Assembly (NCBI GenBank): GCA_023475105.1
Contig: JAMCWJ010000107.1
Span: 1-47,827 of the forward strand
DNA length: 47,827 nt
Reading direction: 5' to 3'
Source: Nitrospirota bacterium
GTDB lineage: Bacteria; Nitrospirota; Thermodesulfovibrionia; Thermodesulfovibrionales; UBA9159
The notes below the pieces were generated by a model, which was not told the origin of the DNA, ran no database searches, and saw only the letters and a list, made by a program, of their open reading frames with translations. Each line of letters opens with the position of its first letter. The first letter of the stretch is position 1. Positions 1-7,623 of this stretch are shown here, one piece after another. The position numbers and the translations under genes were made by a program.

Positions 1-103
1 TAATACGGTCTCCGTCGTCCTTATATATCGCTCTCCGAGCATTGCCGCGCGCTGTCACGTGATAGACTGCCCCGTCAAACTCTATCCGTAATGGTCTTGC
101 CAT
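1..103 (-). CDS. REP-associated tyrosine transposase (RAYT, Y1_Tnp family), N-terminal part only
   Basis: The minus strand from 103 to the window edge reads in one open frame beginning MARPLRIEFDGAVYHVTARG, the standard opening of RAYT/IS200-like Y1 transposases. The His in YHVTARGN belongs to the first conserved strand of the HUH fold. These proteins are single-strand DNA transposases that act on REP-like palindromes. The gene runs off the left edge, so the HUH pair and the catalytic tyrosine cannot be checked. A GGGGTCAGGTCTT motif lies about 40 bases upstream of the ATG on the same strand, as expected for an element end. The family call is strong; intactness is unknown. Confidence 0.85.
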   Translation of the reverse strand, partial: MARPLRIEFDGAVYHVTARGNARRAIYKDDGDRI

Positions 104-402
104 ACCCTCAGTTTAGCATATTCCCAACCTCTTGCACGGAACAAGACCTGACCCCTTGTTTTCTCTTGTTTTCTTGCTCTCCCATTTTTACCATGATGGT
201 ATTTAGTCCGTAATATCAGGAAATGCCATTTCAAAAAGAAATATTACATCGATTTAATTCACTTTTGTTTTCACAAATTGCACGTTATTGCTCTTGCGAT
301 GGAATTGAGCCTTGCGCATCAATACGATCCAGTGCTTTACTGGAAAATGGTTTATTAAATTCTCTTCATGAAAGGTTGCTGCTGATATGCTAAATTCGAC
401 CC
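104..402. other. AT-rich intergenic region between the RAYT and the first L,D-transpeptidase
   Basis: No credible coding frame is seen. It contains the RAYT-associated motif at 142-155, pyrimidine-rich runs around 156-185 and an AT-rich stretch up to 380. Promoter-like TATGCT lies at about 386-391, but I see no convincing -35 partner. The gene at 403 has only a weak ribosome-binding site, with an AAAGG some 30 bases upstream. Confidence 0.5.
142..155 (-). repeat. GGGGTCAGGTCTTG motif, possible RAYT element end (left copy)
   Basis: Read on the minus strand this is GGGGTCAGGTCTTG, just upstream of the RAYT start. A near-identical copy lies on the plus strand at 3335-3347 (12 of 13 bases match), and a weaker copy at 46675-46687 abuts the RAYT remnant. 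Association with RAYT genes suggests a REP-like or terminal recognition sequence. The sequences are observed; their function is inferred. Confidence 0.45.
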
Positions 403-1749
403 ATGTGCCGAATCATTGACCTGTCACCCTTATCCAATAGGCTTTGTCTTATAGTTTTTTTTATCGTCATCTTATCTCTCCTTGGATGTGCTACAACGAA
501 AAGCGTTCATGAGGAATACCAGCCCATTCCAAGACATCTGGAAGAAAATATCGAACGAAATGAGTTTTCAGTTGCAAAAGGAGATGATGTCATTGGCCGG
601 TTGGCATTCATCAGTCTTGAAAAGGGGGATACGCTACCGGATATTGCAAGGCACTTCAGCCTGGGAATCAATGGAGTCAGTGCAGCTAATCCAGGGGTAG
701 ATATATGGGTGCCTGAGGCCGGAGAACGTATCATGTTGCCCCTGAGTTTTATCCTGCCGGACGCTCCTAGAAAAGGCATCGTGATCAACTTGGCCGCATT
801 GAGGCTTTTTCAATTTAGAGGAGATAGTGGGTCAATGGCGGTGTTCACCTACCCGGTCGGTGTCGGTACCGAAGAGCGACCCTCGCCCACGGGTCAAATG
901 TATGTGAAGCGCAAGGTAATCCGGCCGACCTGGCATGTGCCTGCCTCAATTGCCGAGGATCATCGAAAAAAAGGAGATCCTCTGCCCGCTGCAGTTCTGC
1001 CGGGACCTCAAAATCCCTTGGGAGAATACGCGCTATATTTAAGTAAAGCGAGTTATTTGATCCATGGCACTAATAAACCGGCCAGCATTGGTCTTAGGGC
1101 AACCAATGGCTGCATAAGACTCTATCCAGAAGACGTGAAGAAACTCTATGAAAATACTCCGGTTAAAACACCTGTATACATCGTAAACCAGCCATATCTC
1201 TTAGGTCGACGTAATGGAGTAGTTTACATGGAAGTTCATGCGCCCCCGGAAGACCCGGATGCTGTTGAGTTTGACAAAATATATGCAAAATTGAGAAATA
1301 TTGAAAAGGAATCAGAGCGCACGCTTGACTGGAGCAAAGTTAAGAAAATATTGGCCGAGGCACGGGGGATTCCTGTCCCCATATTCGAGATCAGGCAAGG
1401 AAGTGGAAAAGGGGTTGCGGAAACCATAGAAGTCAAGCACCCGGGCGAATTATATGGCAGACCAGAAATACCAGAACTGAAAACAGATGCGTGGTCTGTT
1501 TTGGCTGCTGACGTGCGTGACGAGATTGATGCTGTGAGGCTTGCCGCCATTATCAACCACCAGGGGCCACAAATCCCGGCAAGGGTGTTATCAAAGAACG
1601 TTAGCTACCGTGTTATCGCTGGCCCCTTCAATGATATTAGAGAGGCCAAAGATGCAATCAAACGCTTGAAAATTGATTTGGAAATAGATGGTATATTGAT
1701 TGAACCTGTCAAAGAAATCGTCGAGAGAAAGGAGGTGATTAGACGATGA
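403..1749 (+). CDS. LysM-like/YkuD L,D-transpeptidase lipoprotein with C-terminal SPOR-like region
   Basis: This is an exported L,D-transpeptidase of the ErfK/YbiS type. Such enzymes form 3-3 peptidoglycan cross-links or attach Braun-type lipoproteins to diaminopimelate. Residues 1-29 are a lipoprotein signal with lipobox LLGC (C29). Residues about 66-113 look like a LysM domain. The YkuD domain follows, with the catalytic cluster HGTNKP (H221) and ATNGCIRL (nucleophile C237, R239). About residues 395-435 (YRVIAGPFNDIREA) resemble a SPOR domain, which binds denuded septal glycan. At 448 aa it is longer than simple Ldts because of this tail. Its stop overlaps the next start by four bases (ATGA), so the downstream Lpp-like protein is probably co-translated and may be its substrate. 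Confidence 0.85.
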   Translation: MCRIIDLSPLSNRLCLIVFFIVILSLLGCATTKSVHEEYQPIPRHLEENIERNEFSVAKGDDVIGRLAFISLEKGDTLPDIARHFSLGINGVSAANPGVDIWVPEAGERIMLPLSFILPDAPRKGIVINLAALRLFQFRGDSGSMAVFTYPVGVGTEERPSPTGQMYVKRKVIRPTWHVPASIAEDHRKKGDPLPAAVLPGPQNPLGEYALYLSKASYLIHGTNKPASIGLRATNGCIRLYPEDVKKLYENTPVKTPVYIVNQPYLLGRRNGVVYMEVHAPPEDPDAVEFDKIYAKLRNIEKESERTLDWSKVKKILAEARGIPVPIFEIRQGSGKGVAETIEVKHPGELYGRPEIPELKTDAWSVLAADVRDEIDAVRLAAIINHQGPQIPARVLSKNVSYRVIAGPFNDIREAKDAIKRLKIDLEIDGILIEPVKEIVERKEVIRR

Positions 1750-2048
1750 AGAAGAATCTTTTGGTGATCTCAATGATGCTTGTCCTTGCTATTACTGTTG
1801 GGGCTTGTGCAACAAGAGGCGACCTCGAAAGAGTTCAGTCGCAGGAAATGATGACGCGTGCGAAAGCGGATCAGGCAGCACAGGATGCGCAGGCTGCCAA
1901 GGCGGCAGCTGATGCGGCCACGTTGAAGGCAGAGACTGCCGCAATCCGCGCCGAAAATGCTCTAAAGATGGCAGAGGAAAGGGAGAAGCTCGCAGAGGAA
2001 AAGGCGAAGAGGGCGGACGACATTTTCCAGAAATCAATGAAGAAGTAA
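1746..2048 (+). CDS. Small alanine-rich Lpp-like outer-membrane lipoprotein
   Basis: A 100-residue protein with a lipoprotein signal ending at C21 (lipobox VGAC) and a mature chain that is almost wholly a charged, Ala-rich helix with heptad-like spacing (repeated AQAAKAAADAA-type segments), as in the alanine-zipper lipoproteins Lpp and OprI. It ends in SMKK. Braun lipoprotein is joined to peptidoglycan through its C-terminal lysine by L,D-transpeptidases, and this gene overlaps one by ATGA. The inferred role is an outer-membrane to cell-wall tether. The mature chain (about 80 aa) is longer than E. coli Lpp (58 aa). The fold class is clear; covalent attachment is inference. Confidence 0.75.
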   Translation: MKKNLLVISMMLVLAITVGACATRGDLERVQSQEMMTRAKADQAAQDAQAAKAAADAATLKAETAAIRAENALKMAEEREKLAEEKAKRADDIFQKSMKK

Positions 2049-2093
2049 GTCAATTTTATGGTGAGTTGTTAACTTTGCTTTTGGTGCTCCGGA

Positions 2094-2131
2094 AAGGAAG
2101 TGGCAGGGTTTTGAGACCCTGCCACTTCCTT
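2094..2131 (+). terminator. Strong hairpin after the Lpp-like gene
   Basis: Near-perfect inverted repeat: an AAGGAAGTGGCAGGGT arm pairs with ACCCTGCCACTTCCTT around a 6-base loop, giving a 16 bp stem. No long T-run follows, so termination may be incomplete or the stem may mainly stabilise the 3' end of an abundant lipoprotein mRNA. Confidence 0.6.
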
Positions 2132-2217
2132 ATGTTCCACTGTTCAAGTCTGTCTGGACCATTCAAGCATTTAATCTGCGACCATCAACCATATTATTAA
2201 CGAACACGAAGGCGTAT

Positions 2218-3183
2218 ATGGGTAAAAAGCAAAGTAGGATAGGTGAGCATCTAAACTTTTTCTTTGCCCGCATCATAATAACAGCAATTCTAATATGCGG
2301 ATGCAGTCACTTTAATGAGGGATTTCAGGCCAAGTCAACCTTCATAGAAGCGAATGATCTTTTCAGCCAGGGAAGCTACAAGGCCTCCCTGAGCAAATAT
2401 GAGCAGATTATTGAAAAATATCCCACGGCGGGAGACAGGGTTCTTTTCGAGATGGGTATTATTTATACGTATCCTGGAAATGAGCAAAAAGATTATCAGA
2501 AATCTCTGGAATGTTTTCAGAAACTCATAAAGGATTACCCGGGGAGTTGGTACAGGAAAGACAGTGAGATGATGATATTTCATATCAATAATGTCACTGT
2601 CAAGGATAAGACGATTGCTACGCAGCAAACACAGATTGAGACTCTCCAACAAGAGGTTAAAAGCAAGGGGAATGAGATTATTACACTGCAAAAAAAGATT
2701 GAAGCGCTTGAGCAAGAGGTTAAGAGCAAAGAGAATGAGATTATTACAGTCCAGAAGGTCCCGGCGGATAAGATTCTGATAGAAAAGAAAGAACGACGAT
2801 TGACGTTGATCTCAAAGGGCAAGGCGCTCAAGACCTACAAAATAGCCTTGGGGGGAAACCCGAATGGTCCAAAAGAAAGGCAAGGCGATAACAAAACCCC
2901 GGAGGGAACCTACGTTATCGATTCAAGAAACAGGGACAGCCGTTATCACCTATCTCTTCATATTTCCTATCCAAACGAGAAAGACAAAAAGCGAGCAAAA
3001 GAACTTGGTGTTTCTCCGGGCGGAGACATCATGATCCACGGCATTAAGAATGGTTTCTCGCGGGTTGGTAATTTTCACACAAAGGTTGACTGGACTAAAG
3101 GGTGTATTGCCGTTACAGACGAAGAAATAGAGGAAATTGATAAGTTGGCGCCAGATGGTACGATTGTTGAGATAAGGCCATAG
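2218..3183 (+). CDS. L,D-transpeptidase lipoprotein with TPR-like and coiled-coil regions
   Basis: This is the second YkuD-family enzyme of the region. Lipobox ICGC gives C29 as the lipidated residue. Residues about 40-115 look like tetratricopeptide repeats (ANDLFSQGSYKASLSKYEQ and a second copy). Residues about 125-185 form a coiled coil built from an imperfect tandem unit (QEVKSKGNEIITLQKK, then QEVKSKENEIITVQK). The YkuD domain fills the C-terminus, with MIHGIKNG (His about 274) and TKGCIAV (Cys about 296). It probably cross-links peptidoglycan from the inner face of the outer membrane, with the coiled coil as spacer. A hairpin separates it from the upstream pair, so it may have its own promoter. 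It shares their low-GC character. Confidence 0.82.
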   Translation: MGKKQSRIGEHLNFFFARIIITAILICGCSHFNEGFQAKSTFIEANDLFSQGSYKASLSKYEQIIEKYPTAGDRVLFEMGIIYTYPGNEQKDYQKSLECFQKLIKDYPGSWYRKDSEMMIFHINNVTVKDKTIATQQTQIETLQQEVKSKGNEIITLQKKIEALEQEVKSKENEIITVQKVPADKILIEKKERRLTLISKGKALKTYKIALGGNPNGPKERQGDNKTPEGTYVIDSRNRDSRYHLSLHISYPNEKDKKRAKELGVSPGGDIMIHGIKNGFSRVGNFHTKVDWTKGCIAVTDEEIEEIDKLAPDGTIVEIRP

Positions 3184-3334
3184 AAGGCCGCATAACTTAT
3201 CGTTCCGCCGAATCGCGTAACGCTCCTGGTGAACTTTTTAATATATCCTGATTCCTTTTCATAATCTTCATAATCTTCAGAATTTCTTTTAGTACAGCGT
3301 CAGGTAAATGTAAGGACTTGGAGTAAGACTTGGA

Positions 3335-3347
3335 GGGGTCAGATCTT
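3335..3347 (+). repeat. GGGGTCAGATCTT motif, inverted relative to the copy at 142-155
   Basis: Its reverse complement, AAGATCTGACCCC, matches 12 of 13 bases of the plus-strand sequence AAGACCTGACCCC at 143-155. The two copies therefore bracket the AT-rich L,D-transpeptidase cassette as an imperfect inverted repeat. The copy at 46675-46687 matches less well. Confidence 0.45.
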
Positions 3348-3595
3348 CATTTTTCACTTAATAATCTGTTTTTCTTGAAGCTGATGAAAAATGGCTACTT
3401 GTAGGCCGACTGAGAAAAGGCCCTCTAACCATTTGAAGGGAACATAAAGGGGGAACTTTTCTCCAAAAAAAAGGGTGGGCCGAGAGAGGACCCTGCCAAA
3501 GAACTTCCGATCGAACTATACACTCTTTCAGGACATGGTTTAAGTGTTGCTTTCTGTGAGTAAACTCGTCTAGTATTATGAAGCCCTTCTCCCCC

Positions 3596-3611
3596 TGGCC
3601 GTCTTTTTGCA
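3596..3611 (+). promoter_or_regulatory. Candidate sigma-54 (-24/-12) promoter for the 4003-13582 operon
   Basis: TGGCCGTCTTTTTGCA has the invariant GG (3597-3598) and GC (3609-3610) exactly ten bases apart and matches TGGC and TTGCA of the consensus TGGCACG-N4-TTGCA. A transcript would start near 3623. An NtrC-type activator with an intact GAFTGA loop is encoded at 14011-15363, facing the operon's end. A match like this can arise by chance. Confidence 0.45.
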
Positions 3612-4002
3612 TCCCTAAAATAACGCTTCAATAAAAGCCACTTCAGCCTTTTCCCCTGCGGGCGGTATTCTTGCAAATCCATGTTTTCTTTCTTAGTCCT
3701 GCCTGGACGTCCGCCGGTCAGTGCAATAATCTCCCGTCACTGATATTCACAGGCCTTAACCCATAATCCAACTCGCTACTCTTTTTCATTCTGAAAACAA
3801 AAGAAGCGCGCCACGTTTCAAACTGAAAAAGCCTTCCCCGTCGTTCTCCAAAACTTTTCAATGAAAACACCAGCTTAAGACAGATCATCGTCCGGGCATG
3901 ACTTTTGTTTTAAAGAGGAACGAAGAGGAGGTGAGAGGAGTAAGAGAAGAAAGGTTCGGCGGAAGGAATTATGCGGGAAAATCCATGTGAGGGAGGTATG
4001 CG

Positions 4003-5547
4003 ATGAAGTTTTCGAGACGTGATTTGTTGAAGTTCGGTTTTGCCGGTGCGGCGCTGGCCGGCATTGGGTCCAAATTTGGTCTCGGCAGAGGATCGGTCGG
4101 GTCATCGGGCACTGCTGAGGCTTCCATGTTCGGCGACCCGACGTTTCAGGATGTATACAAACAAATCGGAAAATACATTCACCTGGTGCCGGGCAAGTTC
4201 GGAGGCGGTGTCGGCGCCTATGACATGTCGAAGGGTGAATGTCTCGCCTGGTTGAACATGGCCATATGGGCAGGGAATAAAACCCCGATCGTGCATCATA
4301 TTGCGGCGTTCGCCTCGCCGGACCCCTATAAGGAATTCGAGTATGTCGTGGATTCCCAGGGGGGCAAGAACCTTTACATTTACGGTGTGACCACGCCGGT
4401 CAAAGACCCGGCGGAAGGGTTCAACATTTGGCGATGCAACTATGACGGCACCAAGATGAACGTCCTGGAAGACGTGGCCGAAACGACCGGGCTCGGCCTC
4501 GGCGTCCATGTAACCATAGCGCCGGACAACAAGCGGTTTGCCGTATGCGACGGTCAGAAGGACATTATGGCGGTGTTCAAGAAAGGTGAGGGAACAGCCC
4601 ACTCCTCAGTGGAAGTAGCCGTGCTCTTTGACTGGGAATATAAGAACGCGGAACTTTCGAGGGCATGGCTGGACGGAGGAACATTGACGATCAAGAAGCT
4701 CCATCCTCCCTTCAACCTCAAGGGGACGAGGGGAACGAAGACGGACTGGGAACTCGTTCCCGGCGGCGAACTTTTTGCAGAACAGGGAAAAGTCCCCGGT
4801 CCCCGTCTAAAAAACCTCGTGGCCCTCGACTCGCTCTGCTGGGATCCGAAGCATAAGAAATACGCAATTGCCGCACTGCGTCTGCCCGGATGCGGTGTCG
4901 TCTTCGACACGCAGACGTGGGAACCGAAGGCGATCTGCGTGGGGTCCGACAAGCATGCAAAGCAGGGCTTTCAGGTGGCGGTGGACAAGGTGGGCAACGG
5001 GGAATGGAAGGCGGTCTTCAAGAATGTCCCGACCCCCGCTCACCAGGCCGGCTTCAACCCCACCGGCGACCGCTTTATCCTCATGAACAACAGCAGGGAG
5101 AACGTCATGGCGGTCTTCGACTCGAGCGACCAGACCGACCCCTCGAGATGGAGAAGGATTGCGGGAGTGGGCGATCCCAGCTGGCGCGGCGCATATCCCA
5201 ACCCTTTCCATATGTGCTTCACGCCCGACGGCAGGAAGCTGTACGTCACCCTCTGGTGGCCGTCCCCCAGCGTGAACGGGATCGCCGCTGTCGATACCAA
5301 GTCGTGGAAAATCATCAAGACAATCGACATCGGTCCGGACACGCATACAATAGCATGCACCGACGACGGGAAATGGCTGTTCGGCGTATACAGCGGATAT
5401 CAAAAGACCAAGTCGGGTACGTATGTCGTCCGTGTGAAGGACGACAAGCTCTATGGGTATCTGCCGAGTCCGTACGGTCACCACGATTCCGTCATCGTCC
5501 CGAAGACTGTTGCCGGGCTCGCATTTTCGAGGTGTCCGACCACATAG
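4003..5547 (+). CDS. Tat-exported copper beta-propeller oxidoreductase, thiocyanate dehydrogenase-like
   Basis: A 514-residue protein with a twin-arginine signal (SRRDLLKFGFAGAALAG, residues 4-20), hence exported folded. The rest is a seven-bladed-propeller-like chain (repeated FTPDGRKLYVT and DTKSWKIIKTIDI units) related to the CuZ domain of nitrous oxide reductase, without a CuA cupredoxin domain. Candidate copper ligands are H98/H99, H169, H347, H403, H448 and H493/H494. The intervals 71, 178, 56, 45 and 46 nearly equal those of Thioalkalivibrio thiocyanate dehydrogenase as I recall its ligands (H135, H206, H381, H437, H482, H528), and K65 and E250/E256 sit near the recalled catalytic Lys and Glu. 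Likely reaction: thiocyanate to cyanate plus sulfur in the periplasm. A related copper-propeller substrate cannot be excluded. The start is set by GAGGGAGG just upstream. Confidence 0.75.
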   Translation: MKFSRRDLLKFGFAGAALAGIGSKFGLGRGSVGSSGTAEASMFGDPTFQDVYKQIGKYIHLVPGKFGGGVGAYDMSKGECLAWLNMAIWAGNKTPIVHHIAAFASPDPYKEFEYVVDSQGGKNLYIYGVTTPVKDPAEGFNIWRCNYDGTKMNVLEDVAETTGLGLGVHVTIAPDNKRFAVCDGQKDIMAVFKKGEGTAHSSVEVAVLFDWEYKNAELSRAWLDGGTLTIKKLHPPFNLKGTRGTKTDWELVPGGELFAEQGKVPGPRLKNLVALDSLCWDPKHKKYAIAALRLPGCGVVFDTQTWEPKAICVGSDKHAKQGFQVAVDKVGNGEWKAVFKNVPTPAHQAGFNPTGDRFILMNNSRENVMAVFDSSDQTDPSRWRRIAGVGDPSWRGAYPNPFHMCFTPDGRKLYVTLWWPSPSVNGIAAVDTKSWKIIKTIDIGPDTHTIACTDDGKWLFGVYSGYQKTKSGTYVVRVKDDKLYGYLPSPYGHHDSVIVPKTVAGLAFSRCPTT

Positions 5548-5583
5548 GGAAGTGCGCCGGGAAAAGCGCTCGGGAACCTTGAT

Positions 5584-5616
5584 TTCCCCTGACGGAGCTC
5601 GTCTCCGCCAGGGGAA
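5584..5616 (+). promoter_or_regulatory. Hairpin between the copper oxidoreductase and the ABC genes
   Basis: TTCCCCTGACGGAG pairs with CTCCGCCAGGGGAA at 13 of 14 positions around a 5-base loop. No T-run follows and the ABC genes continue on the same strand. It probably shields the upstream mRNA or partly attenuates, letting the enzyme be made in excess of its accessory transporters. Confidence 0.55.
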
Positions 5617-5672
5617 CCCGTAATCCGATTCTCGGGGCGCCGTACAAATTTACCGGAAAAGGGGAGACAACC

Positions 5673-6887
5673 ATGGTCACATCGCTCTTCAGGCTTGCGT
5701 ATCAGAACCTCCAGGTCAAACATCTCCGGTTCTATATCATCCTCGTGAGCGTCAGCATCGTCGTCGGAGCGTTGTTTGCGAGCGCCATCCTCATCATGGG
5801 CATCCACCACAGTCTGGACAAGGGCCTTTCGAAACTGGGAGCGGACCTCCTCGTCATTCCGAAGGAATCTCTCGTAAATATGAAATCGGCCTTGCTGACC
5901 GGAGAACCTTCGGCCTTTTACATGGACAGCTCGGTCCTCGCCAAGATACGGTCGCTCAAGGGGGTGAAGAAGGTATCAGGACAGATCTTTCTCACCAGTG
6001 CGACAGGGGACTGCTGCGTCATGGGGAATTCCTTCCTTATCGGGTTCAATCCCGAGGATGATTTCACCGTGCTGCCGTGGGTCGAAAAAAGCGTCAAGGA
6101 AGGCTTTCCTGCGGACGGCGCCATTGTCGGCGCGATGACGCCCTGGAACCTGGGGGACAGCATCAAATTTTACAATGTCCGCCTGAATGTATGGGCGAAG
6201 CTGGAACGGACCGGCATAGGGTTATATGACAATGCGGTCTTTTTCCACATAAACCGGGCCTATGAAATGTCGGAAAATTCACAGACCGACCCGTCCGTCA
6301 AACCACTCGCGCACCTGAAAAACAAAATATCCGGGGGACTCGTTCAGCTTGCGGTGGGGGCCAAGATACCGTACATCACCTTCTCGATTCTGAAGGACAA
6401 CCCCACCTTGAAGGTGGTGACTACGGGGAATATCCAGACGTCGGCCCGCCAGACGACCATCGCCGTCTTTTTTGGGATCATCGCCCTCATCGCCCTTCTG
6501 ATCCTTTCGAACATCCTCATGATCAACGCCATATTCTCCGCGGTGGTGAACGAACGGAAGAGGGAGATAGGAATCATCAGGGCAGTCGGAGCGGCAAAGA
6601 GAGACATTTTCAAGCTCATCCTTTACGAGTCCACCCTGATCAGCGTCATCAGCGGTTTTGTCGGCATGCTCGTGGGCGGATTCCTCCTGAGACTGTTTCA
6701 GCGGTCGATCGTCTTTTACCTGAGACTGCTCAATATACCCTTCATGCTCCCGCCTTACGACGTCATCGCCCTCATGACGCTCGGAGCGATCGGCGTCGCG
6801 CTTCTTATGGGAATCAGCGGGTCGATGTACCCCGCTCTCCTTGCGGTCAGAATAGACCCGCATGAAACCATGAAACAAGGATTATAA
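5673..6887 (+). CDS. FtsX/MacB-like ABC transporter permease with periplasmic Cys-Cys motif
   Basis: A 404-residue permease of the MacB/LolC/FtsX class. One N-terminal membrane helix (about 20-43) is followed by a periplasmic domain (about 44-255) and three C-terminal helices (about 265-290, 320-345, 365-390). The segment VNERKREIGIIRAVGAAKRD is the typical FtsX cytoplasmic loop. The periplasmic domain has adjacent cysteines at C114-C115 (ATGDCCVMG), which could bind a metal or form a disulfide. The ATPase at 6889 starts one base after its stop, making a transporter pair. Such systems usually move or release periplasmic substrates. Placement behind a copper enzyme suggests a maturation or metal-related role, which is inference. 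Confidence 0.82.
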   Translation: MVTSLFRLAYQNLQVKHLRFYIILVSVSIVVGALFASAILIMGIHHSLDKGLSKLGADLLVIPKESLVNMKSALLTGEPSAFYMDSSVLAKIRSLKGVKKVSGQIFLTSATGDCCVMGNSFLIGFNPEDDFTVLPWVEKSVKEGFPADGAIVGAMTPWNLGDSIKFYNVRLNVWAKLERTGIGLYDNAVFFHINRAYEMSENSQTDPSVKPLAHLKNKISGGLVQLAVGAKIPYITFSILKDNPTLKVVTTGNIQTSARQTTIAVFFGIIALIALLILSNILMINAIFSAVVNERKREIGIIRAVGAAKRDIFKLILYESTLISVISGFVGMLVGGFLLRLFQRSIVFYLRLLNIPFMLPPYDVIALMTLGAIGVALLMGISGSMYPALLAVRIDPHETMKQGL

Positions 6888-6888
6888 A

Positions 6889-7623
6889 ATGAACGCTTTC
6901 ATTCAGACACAGGCATTAAAGAAAACGTACCAGCTGGGCGATCAGCGCGTAGAGGCGCTGAGGGGCATCGAACTGACAATCGCTCAGTCGGACTTTGTGG
7001 TCTTCATGGGCCATTCCGGATCGGGAAAGACGACGCTCATCAGCACGATCGGGGGCCTTACACGGCCGACCGAGGGAAGCGTTTCCATCGAAGGGACCGA
7101 TATCTGGCGGCTGAACGACCGGGAGCTCTCCGCTTTCAGGAACCGGAAGATAGGATTCATGTTTCAGTCCTTCAGTCTCCTGCCCAGTCTGAACGTTCTC
7201 CAGAATGTCGTCATGCCTGTCATATTCAGGAAGAACGGAAAGAGGGAGAAGACGGATGCGATCCGCGAGAGAGCCCTTTCCCTCCTCGCCGGTCTCGAGA
7301 TGAAGAAGAAGATCGACGCGCACCCTTCGGAACTCTCCGGAGGGGAACAGCGGCGAGTTGCGATCGCCCGGGCCCTCATAAACGAACCGGATATCATCCT
7401 TGCCGATGAACCGACCGGAGAACTCGACATCAGGACTGAGCGGGAGGTGATCGAAATCTTCCGCGCGATCAATTCCCAATACCGGAAAACCATTATCGTC
7501 GTGAGCCACAGTCTTTCATGGCTCGAATCGGCGAAGACCGTTATCATCATGAAAGACGGGCTCATGCACCTCGACGTGCCCGATCCCGTGGAGGCGTTGA
7601 TGGGGAGGGCGTGCAGACCATGA
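6889..7623 (+). CDS. MacB/LolD-like ABC transporter ATP-binding protein (first)
   Basis: A 244-residue cytoplasmic ATPase. Walker A is GHSGSGKTT (41-49), the Q-loop lies in FMFQSFSLLPSLNV, the ABC signature is LSGGEQRRVAIARAL, Walker B is IILADEPTGELD and the switch His is in VVSHS. Sequence style and length are those of LolD/MacB ATPases, which energise FtsX-type permeases. It follows its likely partner permease by one base, and its stop overlaps the start of the second permease (ATGA at 7620-7623), so the two ABC systems are translationally coupled. Confidence 0.9.
   Translation: MNAFIQTQALKKTYQLGDQRVEALRGIELTIAQSDFVVFMGHSGSGKTTLISTIGGLTRPTEGSVSIEGTDIWRLNDRELSAFRNRKIGFMFQSFSLLPSLNVLQNVVMPVIFRKNGKREKTDAIRERALSLLAGLEMKKKIDAHPSELSGGEQRRVAIARALINEPDIILADEPTGELDIRTEREVIEIFRAINSQYRKTIIVVSHSLSWLESAKTVIIMKDGLMHLDVPDPVEALMGRACRP

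Larger units (their letters stand above)
3184..4002. other. Long non-coding region between the transpeptidase cassette and the thiocyanate-dehydrogenase-like operon
   Basis: About 820 bases without a convincing gene; the short minus-strand frames lack family signatures and initiation signals. The left part is AT-rich, with repeated CATAATCTTCATAATCTTC. A RAYT-type motif is at 3335-3347 and a candidate sigma-54 promoter at 3596-3611. The last 100 bases are purine-rich (AAGAGGAACGAAGAGGAGGTGAGA-like) and end in a good ribosome-binding site (GAGGGAGG) for the gene at 4003. If the sigma-54 promoter is real, the leader is about 380 nt. Confidence 0.5.

Noticed and set aside
3358-4105. Minus-strand open frames in the long gap before the copper-enzyme gene
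   Set aside because: They have no ribosome-binding sites or family features, and their composition is that of translated non-coding or antisense sequence.
4003-5547. Nitrous oxide reductase (NosZ)
   Set aside because: There is no C-terminal CuA cupredoxin domain and the chain is shorter than NosZ; the histidine spacing fits thiocyanate dehydrogenase better.
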